A stretch of DNA of 64,000 bases from JAUIIK01 sp963745675 (GCA_963745675.1 CAVUYM010000009.1:496001-560000), one strand, 5' to 3'; positions 45,471 to 57,183 are shown, counted from the stretch's first letter. Notes: generated by a model not told the origin, from the sequence alone. Numbers and translations are program-made.

Positions 45471-46419
45471 GTGGCAAACCCGAAATATTTGTGGTTGAAC
45501 GGCGAACTGGTCGAATGGGACAAGGCCACAGTTCACGTCACCGCAATTGGCTGGTCGGCAGTCGGAGCGGTCTTTGAAGGCATAAGGGCCTACTGGAACG
45601 CCGACACGGAAGAGCTGCATGTCTTCAGACTTCCGGAGCACATGAAGCGCCTCGGCGAGTCCATGAAGATGATGCGACACGAACCTGCATGGTCGATCGA
45701 ACATTTGACGGAACAGATCATCGAGCTTCTCAAGGCAAACGACGTTCGCGAGGACACCTATATTCGACCGCTCGTCTATCGCGGCGAAGGTGGCGGCAAG
45801 GGATTTTCAAGCCACGGCGGCTCGACCGATATTCTGATCAACACGCGACCCGAATCCATCACACTTGCTTAGCGGTAACCACAGCAGCGCCTGTGTTTCA
45901 TCGTGGACGCGGATTTCCGACAATGTCATGCCGCCCCGGATTAAGAATGTTGCGAACTACCGCAACGGTCAGCTGGCTGGCATGGAAGCGTCGATGAATG
46001 GCTACGATGTCGCGCTGCTTATGAACCAGCAGGGCAAGATCGCCGAAGGCGGCGGCTCCTGTGTCATGATGGTGCGTGATGGCAAGCTGATCACTCCAGA
46101 CGTCACCCAGTCAATTCTCGAGAGCATCACCCGCGACGCGATCATGCAGCTCGCGCGGGACGAGATGGGCCTGGAGGTCGTCGAGCGGGCGGTTGACCGC
46201 ACCGAGCTGTACATTGCTGAAGAGATCTTCATGTGCGGTACTGCCTTCGAGATCACGCCACTTTCGTCGGTAGATAAGTACACCGTGGGCAATGGCGCTA
46301 TCGGGCCGATCACCCATCGACTTGAAGAGTTGCTCAATGATAGCTTCCGCGGCGTGTCTGGCATCCGCGAGGGTTGGCGCACTCCGGTTGGCGTGCAATC
46401 GTTGGTAGCAGCCGATTAG
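45471..46419 (+). CDS. ilvE: Branched-chain amino-acid aminotransferase (copy 2), frameshifted
   Basis: Fold type IV transaminase, diverged from the copy at 27968. It shows KYLWLNGELVEWDKATVHV, GAVFEGIRAYW, DTYIRPLVYRGEG, then after one frame change near 45850 the PLP lysine region MPPRIKNVANYRNGQLAGMEA, LLMNQQGKIAEGGGSCVMMV, and TELYIAEEIFMCGTAFEITPLSSVD. GTG start after AAGGAGCATA. About 314 residues when joined. EGGGSC in place of EASGANFF suggests a substrate range different from copy 1. A GCCCGG/CCGGGC hairpin at 45433-45448 lies just before the ribosome-binding site. Confidence 0.9.
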
Positions 46420-46446
46420 TTTGCGATCTTCTGGGATTTTCTAGGA

Positions 46447-46477
46447 ACGGGCAGGGATCAGCGCGATCCCTGCCCGT
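46447..46477 (+). terminator. Terminator after ilvE copy 2
   Basis: Perfect 13-base arms ACGGGCAGGGATC and its complement around AGCGC, 27 bases after the stop. No T-run follows directly. Confidence 0.8.
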
Positions 46478-46512
46478 CACATTTCCGTTCGGATGTGAGG
46501 GAGACGAATACT

Positions 46513-47098
46513 GTGAAACTGTCCGATTTAGCCGCCATGCGTGAAGAAGGCAAAACGATTCAAGAAATCGGCGATGCACTGAGCGTCCAGGATCTTCGTG
46601 ATCTGACCAACGCTTCGATCGACGAGATGCTCGCTTCAATTCAAGGTTGCGTCGATCATGATGTCTCCTTCGTGCCAGACGATCCTGATGCACATGATGC
46701 TGCAGCCGCAGACGAAGCGGATCTTAACATCGCCTGGACACTCGGCCACGTCATCGTTCACTCCACGGCATCAGGCGAGGAATATGGGTTTACCGGCACT
46801 CAGCTCGCGCGAGGCGTCGAGTTCATGGGACGCCCACGCTATGAAGTGCCCTGGCAAACCATGGAAACAATCGACCAGTGTACCCACCGGCTGGAAGAGA
46901 GTCGCCGAATGCGACTCGCTCTCCTCGAGGTATGGCCCGACGAGCCCCATCTGGATGTCGACGTATGCACCTTCGCCGACTGCCGCCCCAATTAATGCGA
47001 AAGCAGCGTTCGCACGCGGGCTGATGCATGATGCGTCACATCAGGATCAGATTCGTGAGATCGTGCGCCAGGCGAAAGCGGCTCGGTCGGCAGGCTAG
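46513..47098 (+). CDS. DinB-family metal-binding protein, frameshifted
   Basis: About 195 residues of the DinB/YfiT four-helix family, whose members are often thiol-dependent enzymes. A helical N-terminus (KLSDLAAMREEGKTIQEIGD) is followed by DEADLNIAWTLGHVIVHSTASGEEY with two likely His ligands. After one frame change near 46980 the tail AFARGLMHDASHQDQIREIVRQA provides the third, in the normal place. The specific reaction is unknown. GTG at 46513 after GAGGGAGACG; the longer in-frame GTG at 46495 would overlap that ribosome-binding site. Confidence 0.75.
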
Positions 47099-47150
47099 TC
47101 GATCGGCCGCGCTTGGCCGGAATGATGCGGATCCTTTATGGCGGCCGAAT

Positions 47151-47189
47151 CCGGGGACGAACCTATGATTGGGCAGGCGTCCCCGGTTT
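47151..47189 (+). terminator. Terminator after the DinB gene
   Basis: CCGGGGACG (47151-47159) and CGTCCCCGG (47178-47186) with an 18-base loop, followed by TTT. Confidence 0.7.
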
Positions 47190-47248
47190 GATTTCTCGAC
47201 GGGGTATAGTAGCTGTAGACGAACAGTATTAGATGTAATGACAGCCTC

Positions 47249-49915
47249 GTGGATGTTTCCCTCCTGGCAACCAAAGTTCAGATACCATCGCTTACTCATC
47301 TACTGGTGCGACGGCAGCGTCTTGTCAGTGCAATCGAGCAGGGTGTCCAGCGTCACAGAGTAACAGTCATAACTGCGCCAGCAGGCTATGGCAAGACGAC
47401 TCTCCTTGCGGATTGGGCGCGAGCAAGCGATTTTTCGATTGCCTGGGTGTCGCTTGACGAAGACGATAATGCGATCGAGCGTTTCCTGCGCTATACATTC
47501 TGGGCATGGGAACGCATCGAATCGGAGATCGCGGATTCACGACTTGCCGTCTTGCTGGGTGCGATGGACCCCGATATCGAAGCGGTGCTCACGGAAGTTA
47601 TCAATTTCGCCAACAGATCGTCTGCTCAAACCGTGTTGGTTTTCGATGACATTCATCTACTCGATGAACCTGCGATCTTTGAGGCGCTCGCGTTCCTGGT
47701 TGATCATCTTCCGCCGACACTTCACCTCGTGCTGTCTGGACGGAGTGAGCCGGCAATGCCACTCGCACGATATCGGGCTCGCAGCCAGCTGCTGGAGATC
47801 CGAGCCGCTGATCTAGCTTTCTTGCCGGATGAGTCAGAAGAATTTGTCCTTGAAAAGGCTGCAATCAATCTCGACCGCAATCAGGTAGCTCAGGTCGCGG
47901 GCGAACTTGAAGGCTGGATCGCCGGGTTGCAGCTCGTTTCGCTGACACTGAAGGAACGGAACGAGCCTAATAGCGAATTGCGAATTAGTGGCGACCACAA
48001 GTTCATCGCCGACTACCTGGCGGAAGACGTTCTGTCTGCGCAGACCGGATGAGGTAAGGCGATTTCTACTGCACACCAGCGTTCTCGATCGGCTGTCCGG
48101 GCCTATCTGCGATGCCGTCATGGATCGCGAAGATTGCCAGGCTATGCTCGAGTATCTTCACGATGAGAATCTATTTATCGAGTCGTTGGATGATAGCCGG
48201 CGCTGGTTTCGCTACCACGGCATATTCGCGGATTTTCTGCGAAGGAGATTGAAACGGGATCATCCTGGCGACGTCGCGGAGGTGCATCGGCGCGCTGCTC
48301 GCTGGAATCTGGGGCAGGGCTACTACCGACCGGCTTTCGAGCACGCCCTACAAGGGGAGGATGCTGAGCTTGCCGCGCTGACCGCAGAGCACTTTTTCGA
48401 AACGGCGCTCCTGAGCGGGGAATACTCGGACTCTGCACACGGGTCTGGCGGCCGTTCCACTGAATTGGCGGGCGGAACATTCCGTTTTTGGACTGTTTGA
48501 AGCGGGAGCTTTCCTCTTCACTGGCAGGTTCGCTGAAGGCATGCGTTGCATCGAAGAGGTGGAGCAGCAACTTTCCGTCGTTGACACCGATGCCGGTCAG
48601 CATGACCGGGCCAGAGCGACCGCGATCCGCTGCGCCGTGGCATGTTTCCAGAACGACTTGCCGCTGGCGGAAGAATACGCCGAACTCGCATTCGAAGACT
48701 TGCGAGAAGATGATCACACGTTCCTCAGCACGATTCATCATGCGCTTGGCGATACCTATCGCCGCAACGGGATGTGGGACGAGGCGCGAGAGCGCTATGT
48801 CACAGTGCTCACTCTCGAGAACGAACCGGCGTTTCCGATTCGATCGGCACATGCCTACTGCGCACTCGCCGATCTTGAATTGATGCGTGGAAAGCTTCGC
48901 GCTTCGGAAGGTTATTGGAGGCAGGCTCTCGCGGCGATTCAGAGCCGTGAGAACTGGGGGCGTTTTCCACTTCCACTGCTTGGCTGGGTCTACATACGAC
49001 TGGGCGGTATCGAGTACGAGCGAAACAACCTGGAAGCGGCACGAGGTCTCCTCGCCGATGGCATCGAGCGTGCTGAGGCCGGCGGCGATGTTCGCGGGAT
49101 GATCTCTGGATACCTGATCGCGGGACGGGTCGAACTCACAGCAGGTAATGACGAACTAGCCAGCGAATATCTGGAGCTTGCCGCCCGCTCGTTACCGAAG
49201 CTAGTTTCGTCGATTTGAATGGCCAGTTTGATCGTCTGCAGCTTGAAATCTGGTTGGCGAAAGACCAACTGCGAGCAGCTGTAAATTGGGCAGATGCGGT
49301 TCTATCCGACGACGCCTACGAACGTTTCGACGATGATTACGCAAAGCTGGCACTAGCACGGCTGCTCATCGTCAAGGGTGACCAGACCTCCCTCGTCGAG
49401 GCATCAAGGTTGCTCGATCGTGTGATTCAGACGGTAGGCGACTCACAGCAGGCAGGCATCCGAATCGAAGGCGACGCGCTAAATGCTCTAGTCGCTCGCA
49501 AAGTTGAATGATCTGACTGGCGCGCTGATGCACCTTGAACGCGCTCTTCAATTGGCGGAGCCGGAACTCTATCTGCGCATCTTCGCTGATCTCGGATTGC
49601 CTATGGTTACGTTGTTGCGTGAGGCTGACTTCACGCAACATTATGCCTGAATACGTCGCTAAGCTGCTGGCAGTCTTCGGCGAACAGTCAACCTCCAGGG
49701 TTAGTGACAATACCCTGCTCGATCCCCTTACAGAGCGAGAACAGGAGATCTTGGAGTTGATTTCGTCCGGCCTGACCAACGCCGCGATTGCGGACGAACT
49801 GTATATTTCACCGCAAACGGTCAAGAAGCACGCTGGCAACATCTACGGAAAACTCTCCGTTCACACCCGGACTGAAGCTGCCGCACGAGCCCGGGATCTG
49901 GGCTTACTGCGCTAG
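47249..49915 (+). CDS. MalT-like LuxR-family transcriptional regulator (LAL type), multiply frameshifted
   Basis: A large ATP-binding activator of about 890 residues, near the family norm of 900. The N-terminus LLATKVQIPSLTHLLVRR is typical, followed by Walker A APAGYGKTTLL, Walker B VLVFDDIHLLDEPA, and the R-SEPAMPLARYRARSQLLEIRA sensor segment. The middle is TPR-like helical repeats (EEYAELAFEDLREDDHTF, ALGDTYRRNGMWDEARERY). The C-terminal LuxR HTH reads LTEREQEILELISSGLTNAAIADELYISPQTVKKHAGNIYGKL. Frames change at about 48045, 48430, 48535, 49210, 49505 and 49645. It may be a pseudogene or an indel-rich stretch. Its target is unknown; the next genes are a methyltransferase and a hydrolase. 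Confidence 0.85.
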
Positions 49916-50062
49916 CGAACTCCGAAGTCCGTCGCGCTAAAGCAGATGCTATCCGCCGGATTACCCCGTTCGGGGTATGACTCTCATCCCACTTCGTCAT
50001 AGGCTGAGAACTGAAAACCGATCGCGTACGGATGTTGAGTCGAGATCGAAAGGAGCACGAAC

Positions 50063-50872
50063 GTGGCTCAGACGAATTATTTTGAAGCATATGGGGGAAC
50101 GGCGCCAGAAAATTACGAGCGCTATTTCGTTCCCACTATCGGGAAGCCGCTGGCCAGCCGAGTGCTGGAAATCGCCGCACTTCAGCCTGGTGAGCGAGTG
50201 CTGGATGTCGCCTGTGGAACTGGTATTTTCGCTCGTCTGGCCGCCAAACAGATAGGTGATGAGGGACGAGTTGCCGGCCTGGATCTCAACCCCGGCATGC
50301 TTGAATCCGCTCGCGTCGCAAATGGCGGTGGTGCGGCAATCGATTGGCACCAGGGCAGCGCCGAATTCATGCCGCTGCCAGATGACTCGTTCGATGTAGT
50401 TGTCTGTGAACTTGGCCTCCAGTTCATGGCTGACAAGCGCAGCGCCCTAAGCGAAATGTTTCGCGTGCTGGCACCGGGAGGTCGGCTCATAGTCGGCGTC
50501 GGCGGGCCGACTCCGAAACCATTCGATCTCTTTGGCGAGGCGCTTTCGCGTCATATCAGTCCAGAAGCTGGCCCATTCGTCCGAATGGTGTTTTCGCTCT
50601 ACGACGAAGGCGATTTGAAGCAGCTCGTTGGCGGCGCCGGATTTCACGACGTTGCCGTTCAATCGGAGGTTTGTATGCTCAAACTCCCACCACCCGTCGA
50701 ATTCATGTGGCAATACGTGCACAGCACCCCGCTCATAGAGGCCGTCTCTCAGGCGGACGATGCGAGCCGGGCCGCTCTAGAGAGCGACGTCGTTGCGGGC
50801 TGGCAAGAGTTCGTCGATGAAGGCGCCATGACGTTTGATGTGCCAATGGTGGTCGTCACTGCCAGCAAATAG
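50063..50872 (+). CDS. Class I SAM-dependent methyltransferase
   Basis: 269 residues, intact. The Rossmann motifs are present: ERVLDVACGTGIFARLAA (motif I), GRVAGLDLNPGMLESA (motif II), GSAEFMPLPDDSFDVVVCELGLQFM (motifs III and IV) and EMFRVLAPGGRLIVGV. It resembles the UbiE/Methyltransf_11 group. The substrate is unknown. GTG at 50063 follows AAAGGAGCACG. The adjoining hydrolase starts 68 bases later, so they may share a transcript. Confidence 0.9.
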   Translation: MAQTNYFEAYGGTAPENYERYFVPTIGKPLASRVLEIAALQPGERVLDVACGTGIFARLAAKQIGDEGRVAGLDLNPGMLESARVANGGGAAIDWHQGSAEFMPLPDDSFDVVVCELGLQFMADKRSALSEMFRVLAPGGRLIVGVGGPTPKPFDLFGEALSRHISPEAGPFVRMVFSLYDEGDLKQLVGGAGFHDVAVQSEVCMLKLPPPVEFMWQYVHSTPLIEAVSQADDASRAALESDVVAGWQEFVDEGAMTFDVPMVVVTASK

Positions 50873-50939
50873 CGCATGTACGGGATGCGGAAGCTTGCGA
50901 CTTGCGTAGGCATACGATCCACGCGACAGGAGGAAAGAA

Positions 50940-51897
50940 GTGACTGCGAAGCCGACGATTCAGAAGGTCAATCAAGAGGATCCACGCGTTGCGGCTGCCG
51001 CCGATGCTGAGCGGCGACTGTATGACTACTACGGCTTGGAATACCAGGCTCACTACATCGATCTGGAGAATCCGGACCTTCGCGTCCGAGCTTTGGAAGT
51101 GGGGTCAGGACCACCGCTGTTTCTCGTTCCGGGCGGGCCCGGCGAGTCGTTTCACTTTGTTCCGCTCATGGCTCAGATGAAAGGTTGGCGAATTCTGACC
51201 TTTGACCGTCCTGGTGCGGCGATGAGCGATGCCGTCGATCATCGAGAGGTAGATCTGCGCCATTTTGCAGTGGAGACGCTGACCGCTGTGATGGATTACT
51301 TCGAGCTGGAAGAGGTTCCAGTCGTCGCAAGTTCAATGGGTGGATTGTGGAGTCTCTGGCTGGCTCTTGATGAACCGGAGCGGATATCGAAAATGGTGCA
51401 GTTCGGCTGCCCTGCCCTGATCCTTGGCACGAGCGCCCCTCTACCGATGCGCGTCATGTCAGTGCCCTTCGTCAACAAGCTGGCTGTTTCAAATGTCTCT
51501 TGCCGACAGTCCAGAGAAGGCACGCGGAGTGCTGCAGATGCTGGGCTGCAGTGAGGAGTCGGCGGGAGCAGTGCCGGAGGTGTTCCTGGAAACGATGTAT
51601 CGCATGTTCAATCTCCCAACCCACCGCCTCGCCTGGTTGTCACTCATGGAAACGGTATTGCGACCACGCGGAGCCGAGCCGCGATTTCGATTGGGCCCTG
51701 CGGATCTCAGCCGCATCGAGCAACCGGTGAAATTCATCTGGGGGGATGGCGATGTGTTTGGCAGTGTTGACGTTGGGCGACGGGCAGCGAACATCATTCC
51801 GAACGCGGAGATCGATGTCGTCAGTGGCAGTCATGTCCCGTTCGTCGACAACACTGCGGAATGCGCTCAACTCGCGAACGATTACCTATCATCATGA
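50940..51897 (+). CDS. Alpha/beta hydrolase, frameshifted
   Basis: About 318 residues. It shows PPLFLVPGGPGESFHFVPLM (oxyanion HG-like region as PGGPG), ILTFDRPGAAMSD, and the nucleophile elbow VPVVASSMGGLWSLWLA (S-S-M-G-G). After one frame change near 51480 the cap region follows, then FIWGDGDVFGSVD with the acid residue and DVVSGSHVPFVDN with the catalytic His. The triad is complete. The PGGPG motif is reminiscent of proline iminopeptidases, but the substrate is undetermined. GTG start at 50940 after GGAGGAAAG. Confidence 0.85.
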
Positions 51898-52002
51898 CGA
51901 TAAGCTGCGAACTGCGAACAGTTTGGAGTCGGTGCGATTGGTCGGTTGACGGCGTTCCCTGGATTCCCAGGTAGATCGTCGTCAAGATCATCGAGACGAA
52001 CG

Positions 52003-52038
52003 AAGAAGCTCTCAACCCGAGCAGGTTGAGAGCTTCTT
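52003..52038. terminator. Bidirectional terminator
   Basis: Perfect 15-base arms AAGAAGCTCTCAACC and its complement around a 6-base loop. It lies between the convergent hydrolase (plus) and aminotransferase (minus), and both sides end in TTCTT-like runs. Confidence 0.9.
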
Positions 52039-52073
52039 GGATCTTGCTCAGATTATCTCCAGAGCCGCATAGT

Positions 52074-53454
52074 CTAGTCGGTGAACAGGCCCTGATCTCG
52101 CATACGGAGGACGGTGCGCTTGAAGCCTTCGACGGTCTTGTCGATGTCTTCCGGCGTGTGCTTCATGCTGAGCAGACCGCCACCGTGGAAGAGGTGCGCG
52201 CCTTCGATCAACATGCCACAGTTCAACGCGATGTCGAGCGCGCCACCGGGGCCGTTTTTGAGCTTCTCAGGTGAAACTCCAAGCGGCTCGCGTAGGTCGC
52301 CATCCGTCATGTTGTCGCAGGTTTCACCGAGCATGATGTGGAAGACCGAGGACTCGCCGTAGACGAAGCCGGGAATGTCGTGGCTCGACAGGACCTGATT
52401 GGCACCGGCGCGGAAGCGGGCAGCCATGTCATCGCAATGCCGCTGGACGGCTGGGTCAGAGACGATTTCGAGACACTTTGCGCCAGCGACGGCGCTGAGT
52501 GGATTGGCGTTGTAGGTGCCGGGGTGGCCGATACGGCGGAGCGCGTTCCACTCCGGATCGTCCTTGATCTCCAGCATGTCGAAGATGGCGCGCTTTACCG
52601 GCAACGGAGCCGCCAGGCAGTCCGCCCGCCACGATCTTCGCCATCGTCGTGATGTCAGGCAGAACATCGAAGCGCTCTTGGGCGCCACCGGGCGCCCAGC
52701 GAAAGCCGGTGATCACTTCGTCGAAGATGAGCAGCGTATTGTGCTTTTCGGTGATGGCTCGTAGTTCTTTGAGGAAACCTTCCGGCAGCGGAATCGTCGT
52801 ATAGGATGCGCCGCTCGGTTCGATGATGACAGCCGCAACATCGCCTTCCGCCAGCCGTTGATCGACGAATGCGAGGTCGTTGACTGGCGCAACGACGACC
52901 GAGTCGAAGGTGCCTTGCGGGACGCCCGGGACACTGTCACTGTCAAATGGTGGCTTCTCACCGGGAAGCGCGTAATCCTGCCAGCCGTGGAAGTGGCCAG
53001 CGAACTTCAGGATCTTCTCGCGTCCGGTGTAGGCGCGGGCCAGCCGCATGCCCAGCAGGGTAGATTCCGTGCCGGACGAGGTGAACTTCAGTCTCTCCGC
53101 CGACGGTACGAGTCGTTGTACCCAGTCGCCCCAGGCGAGCTCGTAGTCGGTGCTTGCGCCGAGGTGCGTTCCGCGTTCGAGTTGTTCGGCGACGACGGCT
53201 TTGATCTCGGGGTGATTGTGCCCGGCGATCAGCGCGCCATGTCCCATGGCATAGTCGATGAGCTGGTGGCCATCGACATCCCACTTGTATGCGCCGTCGG
53301 CACGCGTGCAATAAACCGGGAATGGTTTCGCGAAGCGCACGTCGTGGGTAATACCGGCTGGAAATATCTCTATTGCGGCCATCGCCCGCTGGCGAGAGCC
53401 GTCGAATTCTTCGACGAATTCGCGTTCGATTGTTCTGGTTGCCTGTTGAGCCAT
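52074..53454 (-). CDS. Class III PLP aminotransferase, glutamate-1-semialdehyde-aminomutase-like, frameshifted
   Basis: About 460 residues with the class III fold. Present are YKWDVDGHQLIDYAMGHGALIAGHNHPEI, RLKFTSSGTESTLLGMRLARAYTG, KFAGHFHGWQDY, AAVIIEPSGAS, LLIFDEVITGFRWAPGG and the PLP lysine in TTMAKIVAGGLPGG. After one frame change near 52605 the sequence continues with HPGTYNANPLSAVAGAKCLEI. It resembles HemL, but no other tetrapyrrole genes are nearby and the N-terminus is longer than HemL, so it may act on another amino acid. It is divergent from the D-cysteine desulfhydrase-like gene, with 175 bases between starts. Confidence 0.85.
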
Positions 53455-53629
53455 GAGCGTTTCTCAGCCTCTCCATCGAATTGGATTCTTCATTGGGCAA
53501 GTTGCGTATCACCCAGCCTGTTGGATTATTGCCGACCTTCCACTGGCTGTCCAGAACTACAGGCTCGTCGTCTACGATAGCAAAAGGAATCTGGAGCAAC
53601 CTGGAGAGATATTGGAAGGTGACAGACAT

Positions 53630-54622
53630 ATGGGACTGACGGCGTTTGCGCGCGATCGGGTGGCGACCTTACCGACTCCGTTACACGATCTGAGGAACCT
53701 GACCCGCGAGCTGGGCGGACCTCGTATCGTCATCAAGCGGGATGATCTGACGGGCCTTGCCTTCGGGGGGAACAAGACCCGCAAGCTCGAATACCTTTCG
53801 GCTGACGCACGCGCTCTGGGCGCAACTCACCTGATTACGCGAGGTGGCATCCAGTCGAATCATGTACGCCAGACAGCGGCAGCGGCCCGCATCGCGGGAA
53901 TGAAGGCCGTGCTCGTCCTGGCCGAGGACAATGCCGAACCAGATGTTCAGGGCAACTATCTTCTCGATCTGCTGCTGGATGCTGAGTGTCATATCCTGCC
54001 GACGGATCAAGATCCGATCGCCAAGATGGATGAGATTGCCGCAGACTTGCGCGATCAGGGTGAAATTCCATACGTGATCCCCGGTGGCGGGTCCAGTCCG
54101 ATAGGCGCGCTCGGCTACGTTTCGGCGATGCTGGAGTTGAACTATCAACTTTGGGAGCAGGGGATCCACGCAGAGCGTCTCTACCATGCGGCGGGAAGCG
54201 GCGGAACTCAGGCTGGGGTCGTGCTCGGGAGCGCACTCTATGGTGCTGAGTACGCGACGATCGGTGTCGCAGTCTCGGGCACAGCCGATCAGAAGATTGA
54301 CGTGTGCGCCGCGTTGGTGGACCAGACCTCTGAACTACTGGGCATCGATAATCCGGTCGCTAAAACGGACGTTGTAGTCGATGACAGTCAAGTCGGCGAA
54401 GGGTACGGAATTCCAACTGAAGCGACGCTCGAGGCGATTCAGTTGCTCGCTTTGACTGAGGGTATCTTCCTGGATCCGGTGTATACAGGTAAGGCTTTCG
54501 CGGCGATGCTTGCGGACATCCGTTCCGGAGCGATCGCGTCCGATCAGACGGTCATCTTTCTCCATACTGGAGGAACGCCGGCGCTCTTCGCGAAACGTGC
54601 TGAGATCGCGCCGATTCTCTAG
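53630..54622 (+). CDS. D-cysteine desulfhydrase / ACC-deaminase-family PLP enzyme
   Basis: 330 residues, intact. It is fold type II with LPTPLHDLRNLTRELGGPRIVIKRDDLTGLAFGGNKTRKLEYL, where GGNKTRK holds the PLP lysine. Next are THLITRGGIQSNHVRQTAAAAR, YVIPGGGSSPIGALGYVSAMLE, YHAAGSGGTQAGVVLG, and the final LDPVYTGKAFAAM and FLHTGGTPALF. This pattern matches DcyD-like enzymes that split D-cysteine to sulfide, pyruvate and ammonia; true ACC deaminases and L-cysteate lyases share it. The ATG at 53630 follows GGAAGGTGAC. A longer in-frame start at 53453 adds 59 atypical residues. Confidence 0.88.
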   Translation: MGLTAFARDRVATLPTPLHDLRNLTRELGGPRIVIKRDDLTGLAFGGNKTRKLEYLSADARALGATHLITRGGIQSNHVRQTAAAARIAGMKAVLVLAEDNAEPDVQGNYLLDLLLDAECHILPTDQDPIAKMDEIAADLRDQGEIPYVIPGGGSSPIGALGYVSAMLELNYQLWEQGIHAERLYHAAGSGGTQAGVVLGSALYGAEYATIGVAVSGTADQKIDVCAALVDQTSELLGIDNPVAKTDVVVDDSQVGEGYGIPTEATLEAIQLLALTEGIFLDPVYTGKAFAAMLADIRSGAIASDQTVIFLHTGGTPALFAKRAEIAPIL

Positions 54623-54648
54623 ATTGTGGCGGTCGTATACTTGACATA

Positions 54649-57130
54649 TGAACATTTGTTCGCACGACCGGCCCCCATATGTTGAGGTAGCCGTTGACGC
54701 CCGGCTGTCCGACCGGCGAGCGACGCTAACCTATCGCGTGCCGGAGCAGTATCGGCACGCGATTGATGTCGGACAGCTCGTCTGGGTACCGTTGCGGAAA
54801 GATCTTGCTCTCGGAGTGGTTGTCGAATGGACTGACCCTCCGGAGCACGACTTTTACCGTATTCGAGATCTGCGCGCTCCGGTCGAGCCTGCTTTTCGAC
54901 TCTCGGAAATCCAATGGCGGCTGGCAACCTGGATGGCGGAGGAGACGCTCTGTTCGCTTTATCGAAGCGGCGTCGCCGATGCTGCCGCCGGGTGTTGCGT
55001 CTCGAGCCGTAGAGTATCTCGAATTGCGGCGCACTCCGGGCGACGAAGAGCGGCAACGCTTGACGGCGATGCAGCGCAAACTCGTCGAGCGACTCGAAGC
55101 GAACCAGGCCATGACCGTGGCAGCGGCACGAAGCGCGCTCGATTCCAGCCTGACGACGATCATTCCAGCTCTCGAAGAAAAGGGCTTGATCCAGCGAGTT
55201 GCACGCGTGCGACATCGGCGCGAGAGGAAGGCCGATGTTGTCGAACATGTGCGCCTACTCGACGCCAATGAGCGTCCTCCGGAAAGAGCCTTTCGCCAGG
55301 TCGAAGCATTCAATTGGCTTATCCCCCGACTTGAGAGCCCGTCCTGACGGCATCCTGCCGCTCGAAACGGTGCTGGGAGCCGATCAGGTCGGCGGCCGCT
55401 CGATCGTCGAAGCCCTCGCCGAACGCGGCGTTGTCGCGATCGAGAAGCGGGATGTTGCCGTAACGGAGCCACTGCGCCGGAGCTTCGTTCAACTGACGCC
55501 ACAGCAGACGGCCATCTGGAACGACATTGTCTCCGGAATCGACGCCAACCCGTCCCAGGGATTTCTATTACATGGCGTGACCGGCAGCGGAAAGACGGAA
55601 CTGTATTTCCGGTTGATCGCAGAAGTGATGGAACGCAAGCAGTCGGCTGTGCTACTCGTGCCCGAGATTGCTCTGGCAGGTCAGGTGATCGCCCGGGCTA
55701 CCTCTCGCTTCGGCGACCAGGCCATTGTGATTCACTCCGCATTGGATGATCGCACTCGCTACGACAACTGGACAAAAGCGCGAACCGGTGAGCCGGTCGT
55801 CGTTGTGGGTCCCCGTTCGGCGCTGTTCGCTCCGTTGCCCAACATAGGAGTCATCATCGTCGACGAGGAACACGAAACGGCCTACAAACAGGAAACAGCG
55901 CCGCGTTACCATGCCCGAACCGTAGCGGCGCGCCTGGCGGATCTGCACGGTGCGGCGCTGATTCTGGGCAGCGCAACCCCGGATGTGGAATCAACCTACC
56001 GAGCATCTCGCGGTCAGTGGACCCGGCTGAGCCTCACCGAACGTGTGGGGCAACGAGCCGTCGATCGCTTTGGAAACGTCGAGCCAATGGCGATTCCGCT
56101 GCCGGAGATCGAACTGCTCGATATGCGCTCAGAACTGCGGGCTGGCAATGCGTCGTTGTTTAGCAGACGCCTTAGTGACTTGATGGGTCAACGACTGAGA
56201 AATGGCGAGCAGACGATCCTATTTCTCAACCGCAGAGGGATGTCCACTTTTGTCCAATGCCGATCGTGCGGTTTCGTTGCAGAATGTCCTTTCTGTGACA
56301 TCCCGCTCGTCTACCATCGCTCTGGCGAACGACTAGTCTGCCACCGTTGCGGCTACCGGATTCAACCGCTCCGACGCTGCCCCGATTGTGGCAGCGATAG
56401 CGTCGGATATTTTGGTACCGGGACGCAGAGGGTCGAACAGGAGACGTCAAAATTCCTGCCAGAGGCGCGCGTTCTGCGTTGGGATCAGGACGCTCTACGC
56501 GGTGGAGTATCGCATGAGGCCCTTCTGGAACGAGTGCAGCGCCACGAAGTCGATATCGTCGTTGGAACCCAAATGATCGGCCGCGGTCTGGATCTGGCGA
56601 ACGTGACGCTCGTCGGCGTTGTAAATGCGGACACCTATCTGCACTTACCCGATTTCCGAGCAGCCGAGCGCACATTCCAGATGCTCGTTCAGGTCGCTGG
56701 TCGGGCCGGACGCCGATCGACGGGCGGGCAAGTCGTCATCCAGACTTTTTCTCCCAACCATTACGCACTGACGACGGCGGCGAGCCAGCGATACGATCGT
56801 TTCTATCGTGAAGAGATCGCGTTCAGGGCGAAACATGGTCATCCGCCATTCAAACGGCTCGTACGTTTTCTGGTTCGTGATCGCGACAATGATGCCGCAG
56901 AGCGCCGGGCTACTGATCTGGCGGATGAGATCGAACAATTCATTCTGGCGCACGAGGACGTCCAGGGCGGTGTCGATATTCTGGGTCCGGCACCAGCGTT
57001 CGCTGTCAGGGTGCGGGGGCAGTACGGTTGGCAGATCCTATTGCGCGGGAACGCCGCGCCCCGAGTTGCCGGAGGAATTCGGCTTCCGCCTGGGTGGGTT
57101 GTCGATGTCGATCCGGTGAGTTTGCTTTAG
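54649..57130 (+). CDS. priA: Primosomal protein N' (replication restart helicase PriA), frameshifted
   Basis: A superfamily 2 helicase that reloads the replisome at stalled forks. The N-terminal DNA-binding part has YVEVAVDARLSDRRATLTYRVPE and VGQLVWVPLRKDLALGVVVEW. Then come Walker A HGVTGSGKTELYFRLI, ALLVPEIAL-like LLVPEIALAGQVI, VVVGPRSALFAPL, DEEH in IIVDEEHETAYKQ, and the zinc-binding block CRSCGFVAECPFCDIPL, CHRCGYRIQPLRRCPDCGS. After it follow GTQMIGRGLDLANVTLVGVVNAD and GRAGRRSTGGQVVIQTF. Frame changes near 54960 and 55335. About 825 residues when joined, the usual length. It is followed by def, as in many bacteria. Confidence 0.95.
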
Positions 57131-57183
57131 GTATCTTATACTTCCAGACTACGCCACAATCGTGAAGTGGAGAAGGTAGCGCG

